This document shows, piece after piece, positions 45,294 through 57,461 of a DNA stretch of 64,000 nt. The stretch's first letter is position 1, and each line of letters opens with the position of its first letter. The notes beneath the pieces are model-generated. The model was not told the DNA's origin. It saw only the letters and a list, made by a program, of their open reading frames with translations, and searched no databases. A program made the position numbers and the translations under genes. The DNA comes from Eucalyptus grandis (lineage: Eukaryota > Streptophyta > Magnoliopsida > Myrtales > Myrtaceae), in assembly GCF_016545825.1 (NCBI RefSeq), contig NC_052613.1:1922001-1986000 (forward strand). The letters are read 5' to 3'.

Positions 45294-45665
45294 TTGATAC
45301 ATCACATAGAGAATAAGACAGGTATTTCACTTGAAAATGATGATGTCGAATCTCTATTCTCTGTGGATGAAAAACCATTTGAGCAAACTTTTTGTGTCAT
45401 TCCCTATTATCAAACTTCTAGTGAAACTGATTTAGATTTAGATCCTGAAGACCTTTTTCACATATCCCTCACTTCTTCGGAACAAAACCTTGACATATTA
45501 TCAAACCAAATCCATTGTCCCCATTTTTCAGTAAAAATCTTCACTTCAAAGTTTGCTAAGCCTATCACTGTCATTGCTCTCATAGATACTGGAGCAAGTT
45601 ATTTAATTCTAGACACTAAAGTTCTTTCTGAAGAATATTGGACTTCCTGTGTTTCGATATTTTAA
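45294..45665 (+). pseudogene. Caulimovirid aspartic protease region
   Basis: This 123-residue open stretch has an acidic N-terminal part and then VIALIDTGASYLILD, the retropepsin-type active site (DTG codons 45585-45593), which looks intact. The frame closes at 45663-45665, before the end of the domain; homologous-looking sequence continues in another frame. Confidence 0.75.
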
Positions 45666-45989
45666 TTTCGCTTCAGGAGATACTTTTTCTACTAATGTAA
45701 GAACTAGTCCAATAACTGTTCGGCTTTTTTTCAGTGTTCTATAACCACAAAATCTTCGAATCTAGCCTTCCCAACAAAAAGATTTAATCATTAGTTGGGA
45801 CATCATGACTCAGATTTCTCAGCTTTGTATCATTCCTAGAAAATGTCTCAAATATAAAGACCAATTCTCTGAATTTGTCAATATCCAAAAAAAATTTTAC
45901 ATCCAAATGAGTCTGTTAGATCCAATCATGCATAAATTGTTAATATCCTGTTCATAATCCCATTCTGAATTCTCTTAAAAGTGTTCTCA

Positions 45990-46930
45990 TCCTTTATGGG
46001 AAAATCCGGAATTCTTTGTTCACCTTCCCTTCAAGAAGAATGAAGATATCAACCCAACTAAGGCAAGTCATATGGGAATGAATCCAGAACATCCGGTTGC
46101 TGCTTAGAAGGAAATCTCATAATTGCTCTAGCAAGGCCTTATTGAAATTTCAAATTCTCAATGGGCTTGTGAAGCCTTCTATGTCAATAAGCAAGCCAAG
46201 CAAAACAGAGGGAAGATGCGCCTGGTAATAAACTATCAGCCTCTTAACATTTTTCTTCAAGATGCCAAATTTCCTCTACCTTCCAGAAATTCCCTTTTTC
46301 CCAGATTATCAAAAGCCCATATCTATTCCAAGTTGATCTTAAAGCCGAATTTTGGCAATTGGATATCCACCTTGAAGACAAACCCAAAACAGGGTTCTAT
46401 ATTCTGAACCAACATTTCTAATGGAAAGTTCTTCCTTTCGGCCTAAAGGTAGCACCATCTCTTTTCCAGAAGGCCATGTGTCAAATTTTCCAACCAATTC
46501 TATCAAATGCAGCTATATATATTGATGATAGTCTGTTCTACAGCCCTGATGAGGAATCACATTGCCAACTTCTTGGGCAGTTTGTAGAAATCGTGAAAAA
46601 AAATATGGGATTATGCTTTCTCAAAGAAAGATGAATATTACCCAAACAGAAATAATTTCTTGGTATGCAATTTAACAAAGGGATATACTATTCAGGGCCA
46701 CACATTGCTTAAGAAATGTTAAAATTTCCTAAAGAGAACTTTACGACAAAACAAGTTCAACAATTTCTTGGAATAATCAATTATCTCAGAGACTTTGTTC
46801 CAAACATTGCGAAACTATTGATTCCACTACAATCAATGCTGAAGAAGAATCCCCCATCTTGGAGAAAATCTCAAACTAAAGCAGTTGCTAAACTTAAGAA
46901 GATTATGCATACTCTTCCCCTATTGTAAAT
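45990..46930 (+). pseudogene. Caulimovirid reverse transcriptase
   Basis: RT pieces lie in several frames: MRLVINYQPLN at 46216, a palm segment near 46440, the catalytic YIDD (codons 46518-46529), and VQQFLGIINYLRDFVP at 46755-46802. The YIDD is intact, but stops and frameshifts interrupt the domain at many points. Position after the protease and before RNase H fits Caulimoviridae. Confidence 0.8.
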
Positions 46931-46934
46931 CCCT

Positions 46935-47717
46935 TCAACAGGGAAGAGCATTCTCCAGACTGATGCTAGTAATGAATACTGGGCAGCCATCATGTTCGAA
47001 GAAATTGATGGTAAGAGACACATGTGTGCCTACAAAAGTGGAAAGTTCTCCTATGCTGAAATGCACTATCACTCCACTTTCAAAGAAATCTTGGCGGTGA
47101 AAAATGGAATAAAAAAGTTCGAGTTCCATCTCGTTGACCATCATTTCCTAGTAGAACTAGACATGGCATCATTTCCTCAGATGACCAAGTTCAAACAGAA
47201 GCAAATTCCAAAATCGCAACTGCTTCGATGGGCTGAATGGTTTTCAAAATACTCTTTTGAAACTAAACACATTGCTAAGAAGAAGAACGTGCTTGCTGGC
47301 TTCTTGTCAAGACCAAAGGCAACATCAAAAATCAACATGTACATCATGAGGCATGCTTTCCATACTCTTCATCACAATGAAAAGTATAAGATTGAAAGAA
47401 TACGAGATTGGCCAAGCTGGCGATACCCCCAGGAGATTGTTGAACAAATCCAAAATGACGGTCTTACTAAAAATATGGAAAACCTCATGTGGCAATGCCA
47501 CACAGATCTATTCAGACTCCATGGAGATTCAATTATTTATCCTTTTGGATTAAGTTCAGATTATCCATTCATACATCCTTTAATCTGGAAAGAAGAAGAC
47601 TTCCCTGATCAATTGCGATGGTTATTATGGTACTTAACCAATAAGTACTTAATAGCCATTGAAATTCCAACCAGGAGATTTATTGCCAACCTCACAAGGA
47701 TATTCGGACTCGATTGA
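46935..47717 (+). pseudogene. Caulimovirid RNase H and C-terminal region
   Basis: The longest viral frame is 46992-47717 (241 residues). RNase H begins just upstream (LQTDASNEYWA near 46955, in another frame) and continues with YKSGKFSYAEMHYHSTFKEI and LVELDMASFP. After about residue 115 comes a C-terminal region typical of these polyproteins, ending in the stop at 47715-47717. The DAS and E residues of RNase H are recognisable. Confidence 0.75.
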
Positions 47718-48500
47718 AACATTGAAAAAGAAAATGACGGAAACCTCTTAGACTTCCTCAATTGGTTTTACCCTCCCACTTGCTGAAAGCAGCTCTTACG
47801 GCAAGAATTGAGATCCACCCCCACCAAACTCTGAAGTCTACTCTATTCTGTTCTTCTGATGTCCATGGGCTTTTATAAGAAACAATGGTAGTATCACTAA
47901 TGCTCCACAGATTATAGGTACTACATCCTATAAACCTTAGCTACACCTTACAGAAGGTTGGATTTACAAATCCTTTCCAGGACGTGTTGGTTGCTTTGAA
48001 CACCAGTACCGAGAACTCCAAAGAGTTTTGTGTCAAGAAAATAAAATCATTCATGAAGACGTATGAAAATATAATGTACCCACTGCATGGGATCATTATA
48101 GCCTTGCACCAAAAGCCAAGGAAGCACTCGAGGAATTCAAACAAGCTGCATCATCACAGGAGCAATATGACCATGTACAGTCCTCTCAAGACCCCCTATG
48201 CATAATGGAGAGGTCCTCTTTCCCAAGATCCCTATGACCAATGACCTTTGTCCTTATCTCTAGGTATGGACACATCCCACTATGCTCAACCATCCAATTG
48301 GCCTCAACCAAACATTCCTGCCAACACTACAAACTCCTCACAGAATCAAGAGGAAGCATCCTCGTCAAATCATATTCTCTCGCCAGATTCACTTGCAGGA
48401 CTAGAGCAAAAGTATGAAAAACATCTTCTGGTAACAATGCATAGTTCTAATGACTCAGACTATGACTACAATGCTCGTGATGGACGAGATCGCTAACTAT
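47718..48500 (+). pseudogene. Caulimovirid downstream coding remnant
   Basis: A broken region between the polyprotein stop and the promoter-like sequence. The only clear open stretch is 48248-48496 (Ser/Asn/Gln-rich, ending with an acidic tail). It may be the end of a second viral ORF; no domain recognised. Confidence 0.4.
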
Positions 48501-48539
48501 AGCGGCCTGTAGCAAATCACTATAGCAAGTCATTGTAGA

Positions 48540-48710
48540 ATTACTGTACTAGTAAGCTAAAAAAATCATTGTTCATTGTCATTGTTCATAGTGCCAAAAA
48601 TAATTCCCTATCGGAAGTTTTCGGAGCCTCTGTCTATAAAAAGCGAGGATGTAATGTGTTGGACAAAGTCCCTTAAAGTAAAGTGAGTGTTTTGTGTAAA
48701 ACTCTCAATG
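48540..48710 (+). promoter_or_regulatory. Caulimovirid promoter-like region
   Basis: tctataaaaagcg at 48632-48644 is a good TATA box at the position where pararetroviruses place the pregenomic RNA promoter, between the last ORF and the leader. The sequence following the TATA (gtcccttaaagtaaagtgag at 48668-48687) reappears inverted at 39494-39515. Activity unknown. Confidence 0.6.
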
Positions 48711-49090
48711 GCTTTCTAAAACTCCTCTTATTCTTTAGCCTGGTAGGATCATTTGAGAAATGCAGCTCAAATAGTTAGAAATGTTACCATCCTGGCATCT
48801 CTGAATGTTTCTAGGCTCTGAACTAAAGGTCTGAGTGGTTTTCTACTAAAAGGCTGTCCCTAAAGGGCTTGAACGAGAGTGTTCACCTACTATGGGAAGG
48901 CATACCTACAGAAAACTGACTCCGTCTTCCCTGGTTCTAAGCCTAGGTCAAACTTGAGCGACCCACACAAAACAATCAATTAGTCATAGACGTCAGCATA
49001 AAGAAAAGGTCTTTCCTACTAACTATCCCAAGACCCATCACACCTTATCACTCCAAACACTGACCAGCTCGATACAACTTCGAGTGGGGA
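48711..49090. other. Viral leader and gypsy leader junction region
   Basis: Non-coding. The viral leader probably ends and the gypsy 5' leader (minus strand) begins around 48950, but I could not fix the junction. Confidence 0.4.
49066..49077 (-). other. Gypsy primer-binding-like site
   Basis: The minus strand ttgtatcgagct, 13 bases from the 5' LTR edge, resembles the tRNA-Met complement TGGTATCAGAGCT with one mismatch and a 2-base gap. Weak but in the right place. Confidence 0.4.
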
Positions 49091-52000
49091 TGTCACACCC
49101 TGAACCCCAGGCATGCGCACATCCCTCAGTGGTCGATCAAATTACGACGTTCTTAGGACGCGTCGCCAACCCTTTCTTTTTATACACATGCGGAAGCGAA
49201 CTCATAATTACCCAACCAACAAACAAACACATGGGATAGTAAAAGCAGGATAGCCAATTAACACAAACTAGGTTAACCTACTAATCTATACACACTAGTC
49301 TGTCTCCAAAAAGAATTACTAAGCCACCTACGCTTCGGATCCTTCAACCTCGGGCTCCAGGTTCTCCACTCTAAGGACCTGAAAATATTTAAACTACGAT
49401 GGGGTAAGAATAAATCTCAGTGAATTAACACCCTAAACCCCGATTAGGACGAGAATTCACCTAGAGGCAGCCTAAACATGCACCATATAGGACTTACCTC
49501 GCCTCAACACCTCCCTACACACTAGTACATCTCATATATCATATGCATACAGTAAATGCATTCAATAACTAGAACACCTCATATCATTCATCAAATATTC
49601 ACAGGAGTCTCGATTATAAGACCAAATCATTATGACACGTCCAATTCCATACCACACAATTTCGTCCCATAATCAGGCGCGACTATCTCAATCACTCAAG
49701 CATGTTCCAATTATTTACGACCCAACAACCACGGCTAACTCATCAGTCGGCGGTCATCTGACATAATTGGGAATCGTCCCACTTCGTCGGGCACGGTAAC
49801 GTCTACATCTAGACGGCATCCCCAAAGGAACATCAGTCCAGCCTCCACTACAACCGGCATCCGTTATCAAGGGTATTCGATCTTAATCAGGCATCCCCTC
49901 CCCAACTCTCGTTGGGTGACGGGTTCCGATAGCAACCACACGCACATCCATGCTCGACCAAGAACATCGTGCTTTACACTCAAATACTTTCATTTTAAAT
50001 AATGGACTTAGCTAATTTTCTTCATATTAAAAATACCTGGTAAAATAATTATGCGTGGTCACACATTCAAATCGGATCATAAAACACGATACTCTCCCAT
50101 TTCAAAATTCCACGAGTTTATATAGTACATAAAAAAATTTTGGCGTCAAAAACCGGCACCTGGTATTTTTTTATTCAAATACCAAAATCCAATTTTTGCG
50201 ATAATAATCCATAACAACAACCAAGCACCCAATTACACAATTAAGCAATTAATTTCACATATCATCAAGCATAAACTCTAAGCATGCCAAAAGTAAATCA
50301 CATCACAAAATATGCATTATCTATCAAGCTAGATACCAAGAACACCATAAAACTACAATTGGCTCTAACCGGCAGAAACCGGGATCACTCGCACGCCCTC
50401 AAGTTTAATTCCAGAAACCTAATCAAACGAGTTCATAAAATTCTCAAATTTGAATATGTGGTAAAGGACATATAAACGAATATTTTTCATGAAAATACCT
50501 TAACCTAGATATTTCTAGATTAAGAGCAGTAAATCGCTCAATCCGTTACCAAAATTGTGTTCATTTCCAGAAATCACATTTTCCAAAACCAGCTTGGTTC
50601 GAGATTCCAAACTTGTTCGTTTGATCTGAAATTTTATTATGTTAAACTAAAAGATGTGATGAACAACTTTTGTGAAAGAACCATTTCGAAAATCGAACCC
50701 TAAGAGTTGATAAAAATCTATTAAACACTAAAAGGTCACTGATTTTGAGCACAATCCGAGATTCTGTTTTCCTAAAAATCAAATAAAGAATCTAAAATCT
50801 CATTCAAAAATAGTAAATGATGATTTTAAATCCCTAAATTATACTAAAATCTTGAGTAAAATATATGTTATAGTTAAAGATGTCTAAAAACAGCCTTGCA
50901 AGCTCTAAAATAAACAACATAATCAAGGATTAGGAGTTAACTGCTGGCTGATCGGTAGTGGTTCGTGTGGATGGGGCTGCATCGAGCTGGCTACAGGCTG
51001 AGGTGGCAAGGCGGGCGGCTGGACGAGCAGGGCCACGACTAGAGCTAGGATGGCACGGCTGGATGGTGGTGAGTTGGGCAGAGCTAGATGGTCGAGCAAC
51101 ATGAAGTGATGGCTGCTTGACCGGGACGGAGTAGCCAAGCGAACGCGGGGACCGGGCGGACTAGCGACAATTGCGGCAACTAGAAGGTGGCGATGGTTTA
51201 GGCGGTGCAAGCGGAACCGGCTAGCGAAAGGGCTCGGCTAGAGAGCTGGTTAGTTCTGTGAGATAGCAAGGAAAATGGAAGTGAAGAAGAAGAAGAAGAA
51301 GAAGAAGAAGATAGGGGTTCAGCTAGGGGGGTTGTCGCATGGGTGAAGAGGGAGGGGAAACAAGGGCCATGCAAGTCAACCAGCTAGCCAATAGCCTTGC
51401 AAGCAAGATATCTTTCACTTAAGTGTAACCACAAAGTCTTTAGCCACCCCCCCCAAAGTCCATACATCACCCAATGGCTGATTTTATCTTCAATTCCTCA
51501 CTAAATAATCCAATTTGAAGGCCAAAACAGACCCCTTCAACAACCATACGAATTTCCCTCCCATTTCCTCACAAATCTTCACAAAACCACTTCAATTTGA
51601 TGGCCAAAAATGCCAAAGAGGCTGTCCCTACGAATTTCCCTTCAATTCTTCACAAACCAACTCAAATTGGTAGCCAAAATTGCCAATTAAGGTGCCCATC
51701 CGAATTTCCAAAAATTCTTTTTATCCAATTTGATTTTTCCGCCAAATTTCCGGGCTCGACGGAAATTTCTCAAAAGATGAGACGTTGTCCTAAAAATAAA
51801 TCGTGACACGCTCGGACGTTCGATTCCCAAAACCAAGTTCAATTTCGTTGTTAAAATTAACCGGACGCGATTTTAGCGAAACCCAACCTACCAGGTAGCT
51901 TTTAGGAATTTTAGCACGTTGACCCGTGGTCGATAATTTCGATCCACGTTTATGCATTTCCAACTCGTTGGCAACTCTCGGTTGTCATAAAAATCTCAAA

Positions 52001-52352
52001 GTTTCAATTACGGGTACCAGGTACAGAACCGACAGAAAATTGGGTTATTGTTGTTCGACGCTGCAATCATGTGGAATCACCCACAATTTAATTACGTCAT
52101 TCCATCGAATCAACCTACATCCGATCACTAATTGATTATAATAGTGTCGTATTGACTCTTGCCAATTATCACGATCAAGCAGTCGATTTCCGATCGAATT
52201 CTCAAATATGTCGCATTTATATCCCTTAATGGCTTTACCTGATAGATCAGTTAACTCGAGAGTAATCAACTCCAAGAAAAAGGACCATAGGCGCATTGAC
52301 GAAACGTCCATTTCATTTAATCGAGATAGGGTCGAAATTTCAGGATGTCACA
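49091..52352 (-). repeat. Gypsy 5' LTR
   Basis: 3,262 bp, collinear with 32731-36319 apart from substitutions and an internal deletion near 50888 that joins agatgtctaaaa directly to acagccttgcaagctc. It contains a shorter (GAA)n run (about 51284-51312). Flanked on the right by GCTAT. Confidence 0.9.
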
Positions 52353-52357
52353 GCTAT
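52353..52357 (+). repeat. Target-site duplication GCTAT, right copy
   Basis: Partner of 32726-32730. The gene sequence cgccgcccactttctc resumes after it. Confidence 0.92.
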
Positions 52358-52396
52358 CGCCGCCCACTTTCTCTTGACACTCTTCTTTTTCATCAT
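52358..52396 (-). pseudogene. Third copy of the secreted protein gene: 5' part of exon 1
   Basis: Reading down from 52396: MMKKKSVKRKW, matching copy 1. An upstream ATG at about 52409 is out of frame because of a small indel. Continues at 32730 beyond the gypsy element. Confidence 0.65.
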
Positions 52397-53878
52397 CCCT
52401 CTCGGACCATAAAAAATCGTAATGCAATCACACTATGAAGGTGGCAATGATGAGCAATAGATCATAGGCAAAGTCTAAAAATTAAAGGATCGGATGGCTT
52501 GAATAATTAATGTAACGAGATTTTTTTGGTCCCACTGAGAAAGATGGCTTTGTGGAATTCATGGTTTGACCACAGTCGTTCATCTCTTGACTCTGAGTCT
52601 ACAGCGGAGCCATAATTCGAATGTATCGTGGCCCATCTAAACTTTCGAGAGGCTTCCTCATCCTTGCCTTCAAAATCATAGTCAGTCTCTCAGATTCAAG
52701 CTACCATTTGCAGTCTATTCCATCATTGACTTCATCTCCCTCGTGATGACCACGTGGGTAGTAGTCAAGAATTTGCAGAAAATATCTTCTGGAGATCATT
52801 GAAAGCATAATGATAAATCAAAAAATCAAAAATATCTATTTTTGTAAAATTTCATGTTTCAATGGTTGGTTATTTAAATTGTCTGAAGGGATATGCATTT
52901 GAAACAAGAACAAGAGCTAGAGCAAGAACGTTCAAAAGTGCCCCCAAGCCCCAATCTCTCCACTAATCGGTCCAGCCAAAACCCGACCAATCGACAATCC
53001 CTGCCAAGGTCATTTTTCTCTCTTCAACTCATATAAAAAACGCTAACACGCAAAATGGGTATAAAGCAATTGGTCTTGTTTGTTTTTGCGAACATTACAA
53101 ATGAGAGAGCTGTTGGGGTTTTATATATAAATATATATATTCATATTGAGAAAATGTTCCGGATAAAATCAAATAATAATGGTTGAGAATTCGCCAAATT
53201 TGCTATTTCTTTTGTTTTCGTTATTCAAAGAAGTTCATGTCGCAATCAAAAGGAGGAGGAAGAGACGGCCAGAGCGAAGGAGCTAAATGATCTACTTAAG
53301 ATTGCCGTCAATCAACCAAAAGGGCTAGTCGGTACGTAATTTGTACTTATATTGCGATTACTTCGTACTTTTAGCATCTTTTAGCCTTTTATTTAGCTGC
53401 CTTGTGTCGTATGTTCGAGCTATTCTATATTCCGACGATAATTTGATAATCATCATAACCTTATAATTATCATCACCCTTATAATTAACATCACCTTGTA
53501 GAACAAGTTAAAATTGTTTACTATGTTAGACTTCAGGGCCAATCGTGGAGGATGATGATTATAAAACGAATATCATTATTTTATCAGGCAAGTGCCCTAT
53601 AGCATTATGTGGATAGGATGTTAGGTGTCCCATCAAATCAAAAGTTGGTTGATAATTCGGATATAAAAAAATGTGTAATGAATTAAGTAGTCTCGTTGAA
53701 AAAGACAAGCATGCAAAACATTATCTTGACTTTCGATGACCAAACTCGGTGTATGATTTGTGATCATAGTCGTGTTGACTGGGATAACAACAATCTTCAC
53801 CTACCAATGGATTATAAATTGGACATTCTTTGGTCCCTTCAAAAATAAAGAAATGAGTCATTTTCATGTGTTGACACG
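52397..53878. other. Unit 3 upstream flank
   Basis: Collinear with unit 1 (16970-17850, then 20560-21000). It contains the undisturbed counterpart of the GGTCG insertion site near 53325. No gene recognised. Confidence 0.6.
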
Positions 53879-55472
53879 ATTTTTAATCGACGTGTCATTA
53901 AGAAGTAAAAATCGAGATTTTGGAATTCTAATCGCAATGGAGCCCCATTTCTTGGTCAAAAAGTATCGTTTTTAAGTAATTTCTAGTTCATTTTCAAGAA
54001 AAACTTGAAAAGTCAAATGGTTGACTTTCGAGTTGACTTTTGGTCAACTCTTTGATGAAAAGTCAACTCTGAGTCAAAAATTGACTTTTTACTCAAAAAA
54101 ATCAATATTTTAGGAAATGTCAACTAAAATTTTGACTTTTTGGTCAAACTTTTGACCCAAAAATCAAAAATCCACAAAACACTTCATTTTAGTGCCAATT
54201 TAACTTTTGTGTAAAAAAATCCACCAAAAATAAAATTACTTTTATTATAGTCATAATTAGGTGTAGTTCCCTTTTCAACATTTGGTTTATGAACTATTTG
54301 AAATCTTCTTACGCATTCAATTTCATGATTTATCGAGTCAAAATACAAATTACCGTTTTGAGCTCTAATTAGGACTAAAAATTGATTCTTCATAACTTGC
54401 AAACGGACAATTGTTTCTCACCCATTTCCTTAAGATAAGTCCAAATTCAAAATCGATTTTGAGAAATTCATATTAGAACTTATCAATTTGAAGAATTTTA
54501 TCCTCCCAAACATAAGAAAATCAAGTAATTAAGCTTCAATCATCAAAATTCGAATTGACTGATTAATGGCTATGGTTTAATTTCATAATTTTAGGTCCAA
54601 TTTTGACATTAGGCCTAGAATTATTTTTGACATAAGCCCAAGCGCTTCAAATTAAGGCCAATTTGAAGATGATGAGTGATCTTGCATATGGATAATTCAT
54701 TAGATAGGGCAATTGTGACATTAATTGAACTCAATTTTGTTTAATTTGCAATTTTGCCCATTGAATTGCAAATTCGACTATTTTAGCCCTTTAAGCCCAA
54801 TTTAAATCACCTATGCTTTTGACCCATTGTCTTTCATGATAAACATTCAATTAGGTCAATAAAAGACCTCTAGATCATGTTCATAAGGTTTAATTAGCTT
54901 AATTGAATCACGATAGGCCAATTTCGTCTTAAAAAAGATAAAAGTCCTTTTCAATTTGGTCATTTAGGGACCAAATTGCATAAATTTTGGACTCACAAGG
55001 GTCCCAAGTGGGCAAAATGGCAACCACCATACCAAATTGATCAAGAACCGGTCAAAACCCAACCGAACCAGACCAAACTAGTCTTACTGGTCTAACTGGC
55101 CACCGACAAGGATGACCGGTTCAACCCCTTGATGGCCGGTTTCGGGATCCTCTCAATGTCAATTTCACTTATGCACTTTCAATTTCTCGAAATTTTATAG
55201 ATTGGTCCTTGAATTTCATCAAATTGTAAATTAACCCATAATTAGACATTTCGTCGCAATTCTCAATTTTGGCTTGGGTTTTCACAAATCAAATCCACTA
55301 GATCAATTACTCAATACCTCTAGATCATATTGGAGCCTTCGAAATAAATTTTTGACTGTGCAATCAAAATTTCAAAAGTCGGATCAAACTAACGACCGAA
55401 ATCGCTTAACTTGGGGTAATATATAAGTCCAATTTTCCTTCCATTTTGGAGGGGGGTTCATTGTGCACAAAA

Positions 55473-55540
<68 letters not shown>

Positions 55541-57461
55541 CTTCAAACCACCCCAAGCTGATTCCTCCGACCGCCGCTCGCCAACCTTGAACCGACAATT
55601 TACCGACCATTGGTAGCCCACACAGTGGTCTTCACCCTCTCCCCGTCCCAATCGAAGCACTAGCAAGGCCAAACGGTGGCCGATTCTTCTCATCCGATAG
55701 CTCTCCTCGACCAGACCAAAGATTGGCGATCACGCCAGTCTTGTCTTTGATCGGTTCAGTAGGGTGAATCGGCCACTGTCCGGTGGTTTTCGGCATCCCG
55801 ATCGATACGATTTGTCCACAGGAGAAACCCCAACCCTCTGGTGGTCGAGGCCTTGAAGATCAATGGTCGGACTACTCCCGGTGGCCTAATCTTCCTAGGA
55901 GGCTCCAAAACGAGTCTAGGCAGGACCGATTCTATTCCAACTTGAACCGGCGACCATCGGTGCTCCTAGGCACCTCACTAGCTATCATTTTCTTTGGAAG
56001 TCCCTGACCTCATGTGGCCAAGGATCGGCTGATCGGCCACCGACGGGCTCCAACCAACCAGATCTTCCTTCGCCAATGCACAAAGGGCAATCCAATTGCA
56101 CCAATTATGGTTTCTATTTCTGCAGGTTGTCTAACTAGTTTTGTGGCGGCTTGTGGTGGTCCAATTGTGATTAGAAGGATTAAGGATTAATCTAGAAGAT
56201 TTTATTTGATCGATTGCAATCAAAAAAAAAAACCGCATCAAAAAGTAATTTCTCGGTCTTGAACCCCATGAAGCAAGACCAGTTTAACCAACCGGGGCTA
56301 GGGTTCAATTTTAAGTAAATACATGATGATTAGATGTTAGATGATGGACTTGGATGATGATTTGCTGCAATTAATTATTCTTGAATGATTATAGTTAATT
56401 TCGCTTAAATCTGCAATTCCGTAGCTATGGGACTGATATGATGGTTTGGCCAAAATGAGGTCTAAAATGACCTCATTTCAACTAAAGTCCTCTTGGAATT
56501 AGATAATAAACGTCACAAGCTTCGAATCGATAGGTCGTATGCCCCAATCGAGCGTCATTTGACCCTAAAAAAACATCTCCAAAGATGAGCAATTCTGCAG
56601 TAGTTCAAGTGGATTTTCAGTTCTGTATCAACTCCGAAATGTGAGTTTACCATTATTGTGTAGCTTTATGTGATGATTTTTTTGGACAATCTTCATCTTC
56701 ACGAGTTTTGTTCCAAGTCGTCTTGTACATTATCTGTAATTTTTTTATGATTCTTGATATGTTTAACTAGGTCAAATATACTCAAATCTGAGCCTAGGTC
56801 AATTTGTTCCATGTTGATCTCTAATTTTGTCATTTTTTGTACCGATTTCTGTCCCAAGTTCTGGAAGAACTTTCCTTCATGAAAGTTACTCATAATCGTG
56901 TGGAGCATATCCTGTATTTTTTTTGGAATTTTTAGACATGTTTAACTAGGTCAAAATCACTTAGATCTGAACATAGGACAGTCTGCCCCACATTGGTCCG
57001 AATTATGTTTGGTAAAATTGAGTCCACAAATGAGGTTGTTTGGTCTCAAATCCTTCATGAAAATTAAAATACATGTTGTTTATGTTCAATTGATATATGC
57101 TTTGGAAAGTCTTGATGTTGGTAAGTGAGTCAATTGCATGAATTAAGATGAAAATGTACTGCAGCAATACATAGCTTAGATATGCATCTCTGTTTTGCCA
57201 TTTTTGTTGTGACTCCTACGATCACATTTAGGTTTTGAACTCTTAACAAGAAATGTTTATCATTGCATACTCTATATGTATATTTTTTGTAGGGTTTTTA
57301 CATGTCTTGAGATCGCTGAAATCATGGACATTCTGTGAAGTTAATGCTGAAATGAAGCTTGTTGTATATGTATCTTGCCATGCTTGTTTGAGTCATTTAG
57401 AGACCAAGTTTTGTGGTCATGCATTTTTTTTGATTAAACCGCATGTTATAAGGTTCACATA
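53879..57461 (+). mobile_element. LTR-like block A, left end preserved
   Basis: Starts TGTTGACACGATTTTTAATC, similar in style to the 17856 LTR (TGTTGATACC). It has AT-rich U3-like sequence with repeated ttgacttttggtcaa phrases (54000-54150), a TATA-like gtaatatataag near 55417, a (TC)n run at about 55474-55535, then a GC-richer transcribed-looking part. The unit 3 flank stops at its left edge. No target duplication was found, so it is likely truncated on the right. Frames such as 55406-55693 are the dinucleotide run. Confidence 0.6.
55474..55535. repeat. (TC)n microsatellite
   Basis: About 31 uninterrupted TC/CT dinucleotides just downstream of a TATA-like sequence in LTR block A. Confidence 0.95.

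Larger units (their letters stand above)
39450..48950 (+). mobile_element. Endogenous caulimovirid (plant pararetrovirus) fossil, split by a solo LTR
   Basis: Plus-strand viral sequence in two parts, about 39450-40546 and 44227-48950, interrupted by the AGTAT-flanked LTR. Order: Pro-rich and coiled-coil region, coat-protein-like region with a zinc knuckle, aspartic protease, reverse transcriptase, RNase H, C-terminal region, TATA-bearing intergenic region. No integrase is present, as expected for Caulimoviridae. The layout suggests a florendovirus- or petuvirus-like group, but genus is not certain. The movement protein region and tRNA-Met primer site were not found, so the 5' part is missing. 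Many stops and frameshifts make it non-functional. Confidence 0.85.
32731..52352 (-). mobile_element. Ty3/gypsy chromodomain retrotransposon (Tekay/Del-like), rearranged, with nested insertions
   Basis: 19,622 bp between GCTAT repeats. Minus orientation: 5' LTR 52352-49091, leader with a PBS-like site, viral insertion, gag remnant, inverted protease/RT piece, RT-RNase H, integrase tail and chromodomain, polypurine tract, 3' LTR 36319-32731. Long LTRs with a C-terminal chromodomain fit the Tekay/Del chromoviruses. The LTRs differ by roughly a tenth in the stretches I compared, mostly by transitions, so it is older than the copia element. No reading frame survives. Confidence 0.87.
32535..53878. 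repeat. Segmental duplication unit 3, split by a 19.6-kb insertion
   Basis: Left part 32535-32730 and right part 52353-53878 are collinear with units 1 and 2 once 32731-52352 and one GCTAT copy are removed. Similarity on the left starts inside the intron of the secreted protein gene, so exon 2 and the 3' flank are missing. The right part matches 16970-17850 and 20560-21000 of unit 1 and shows the empty site for the GGTCG solo LTR. Confidence 0.75.

Noticed and set aside
55406..55693. Arg/Glu repeat frame
   Set aside because: Product of the (TC)n microsatellite read on the minus strand.
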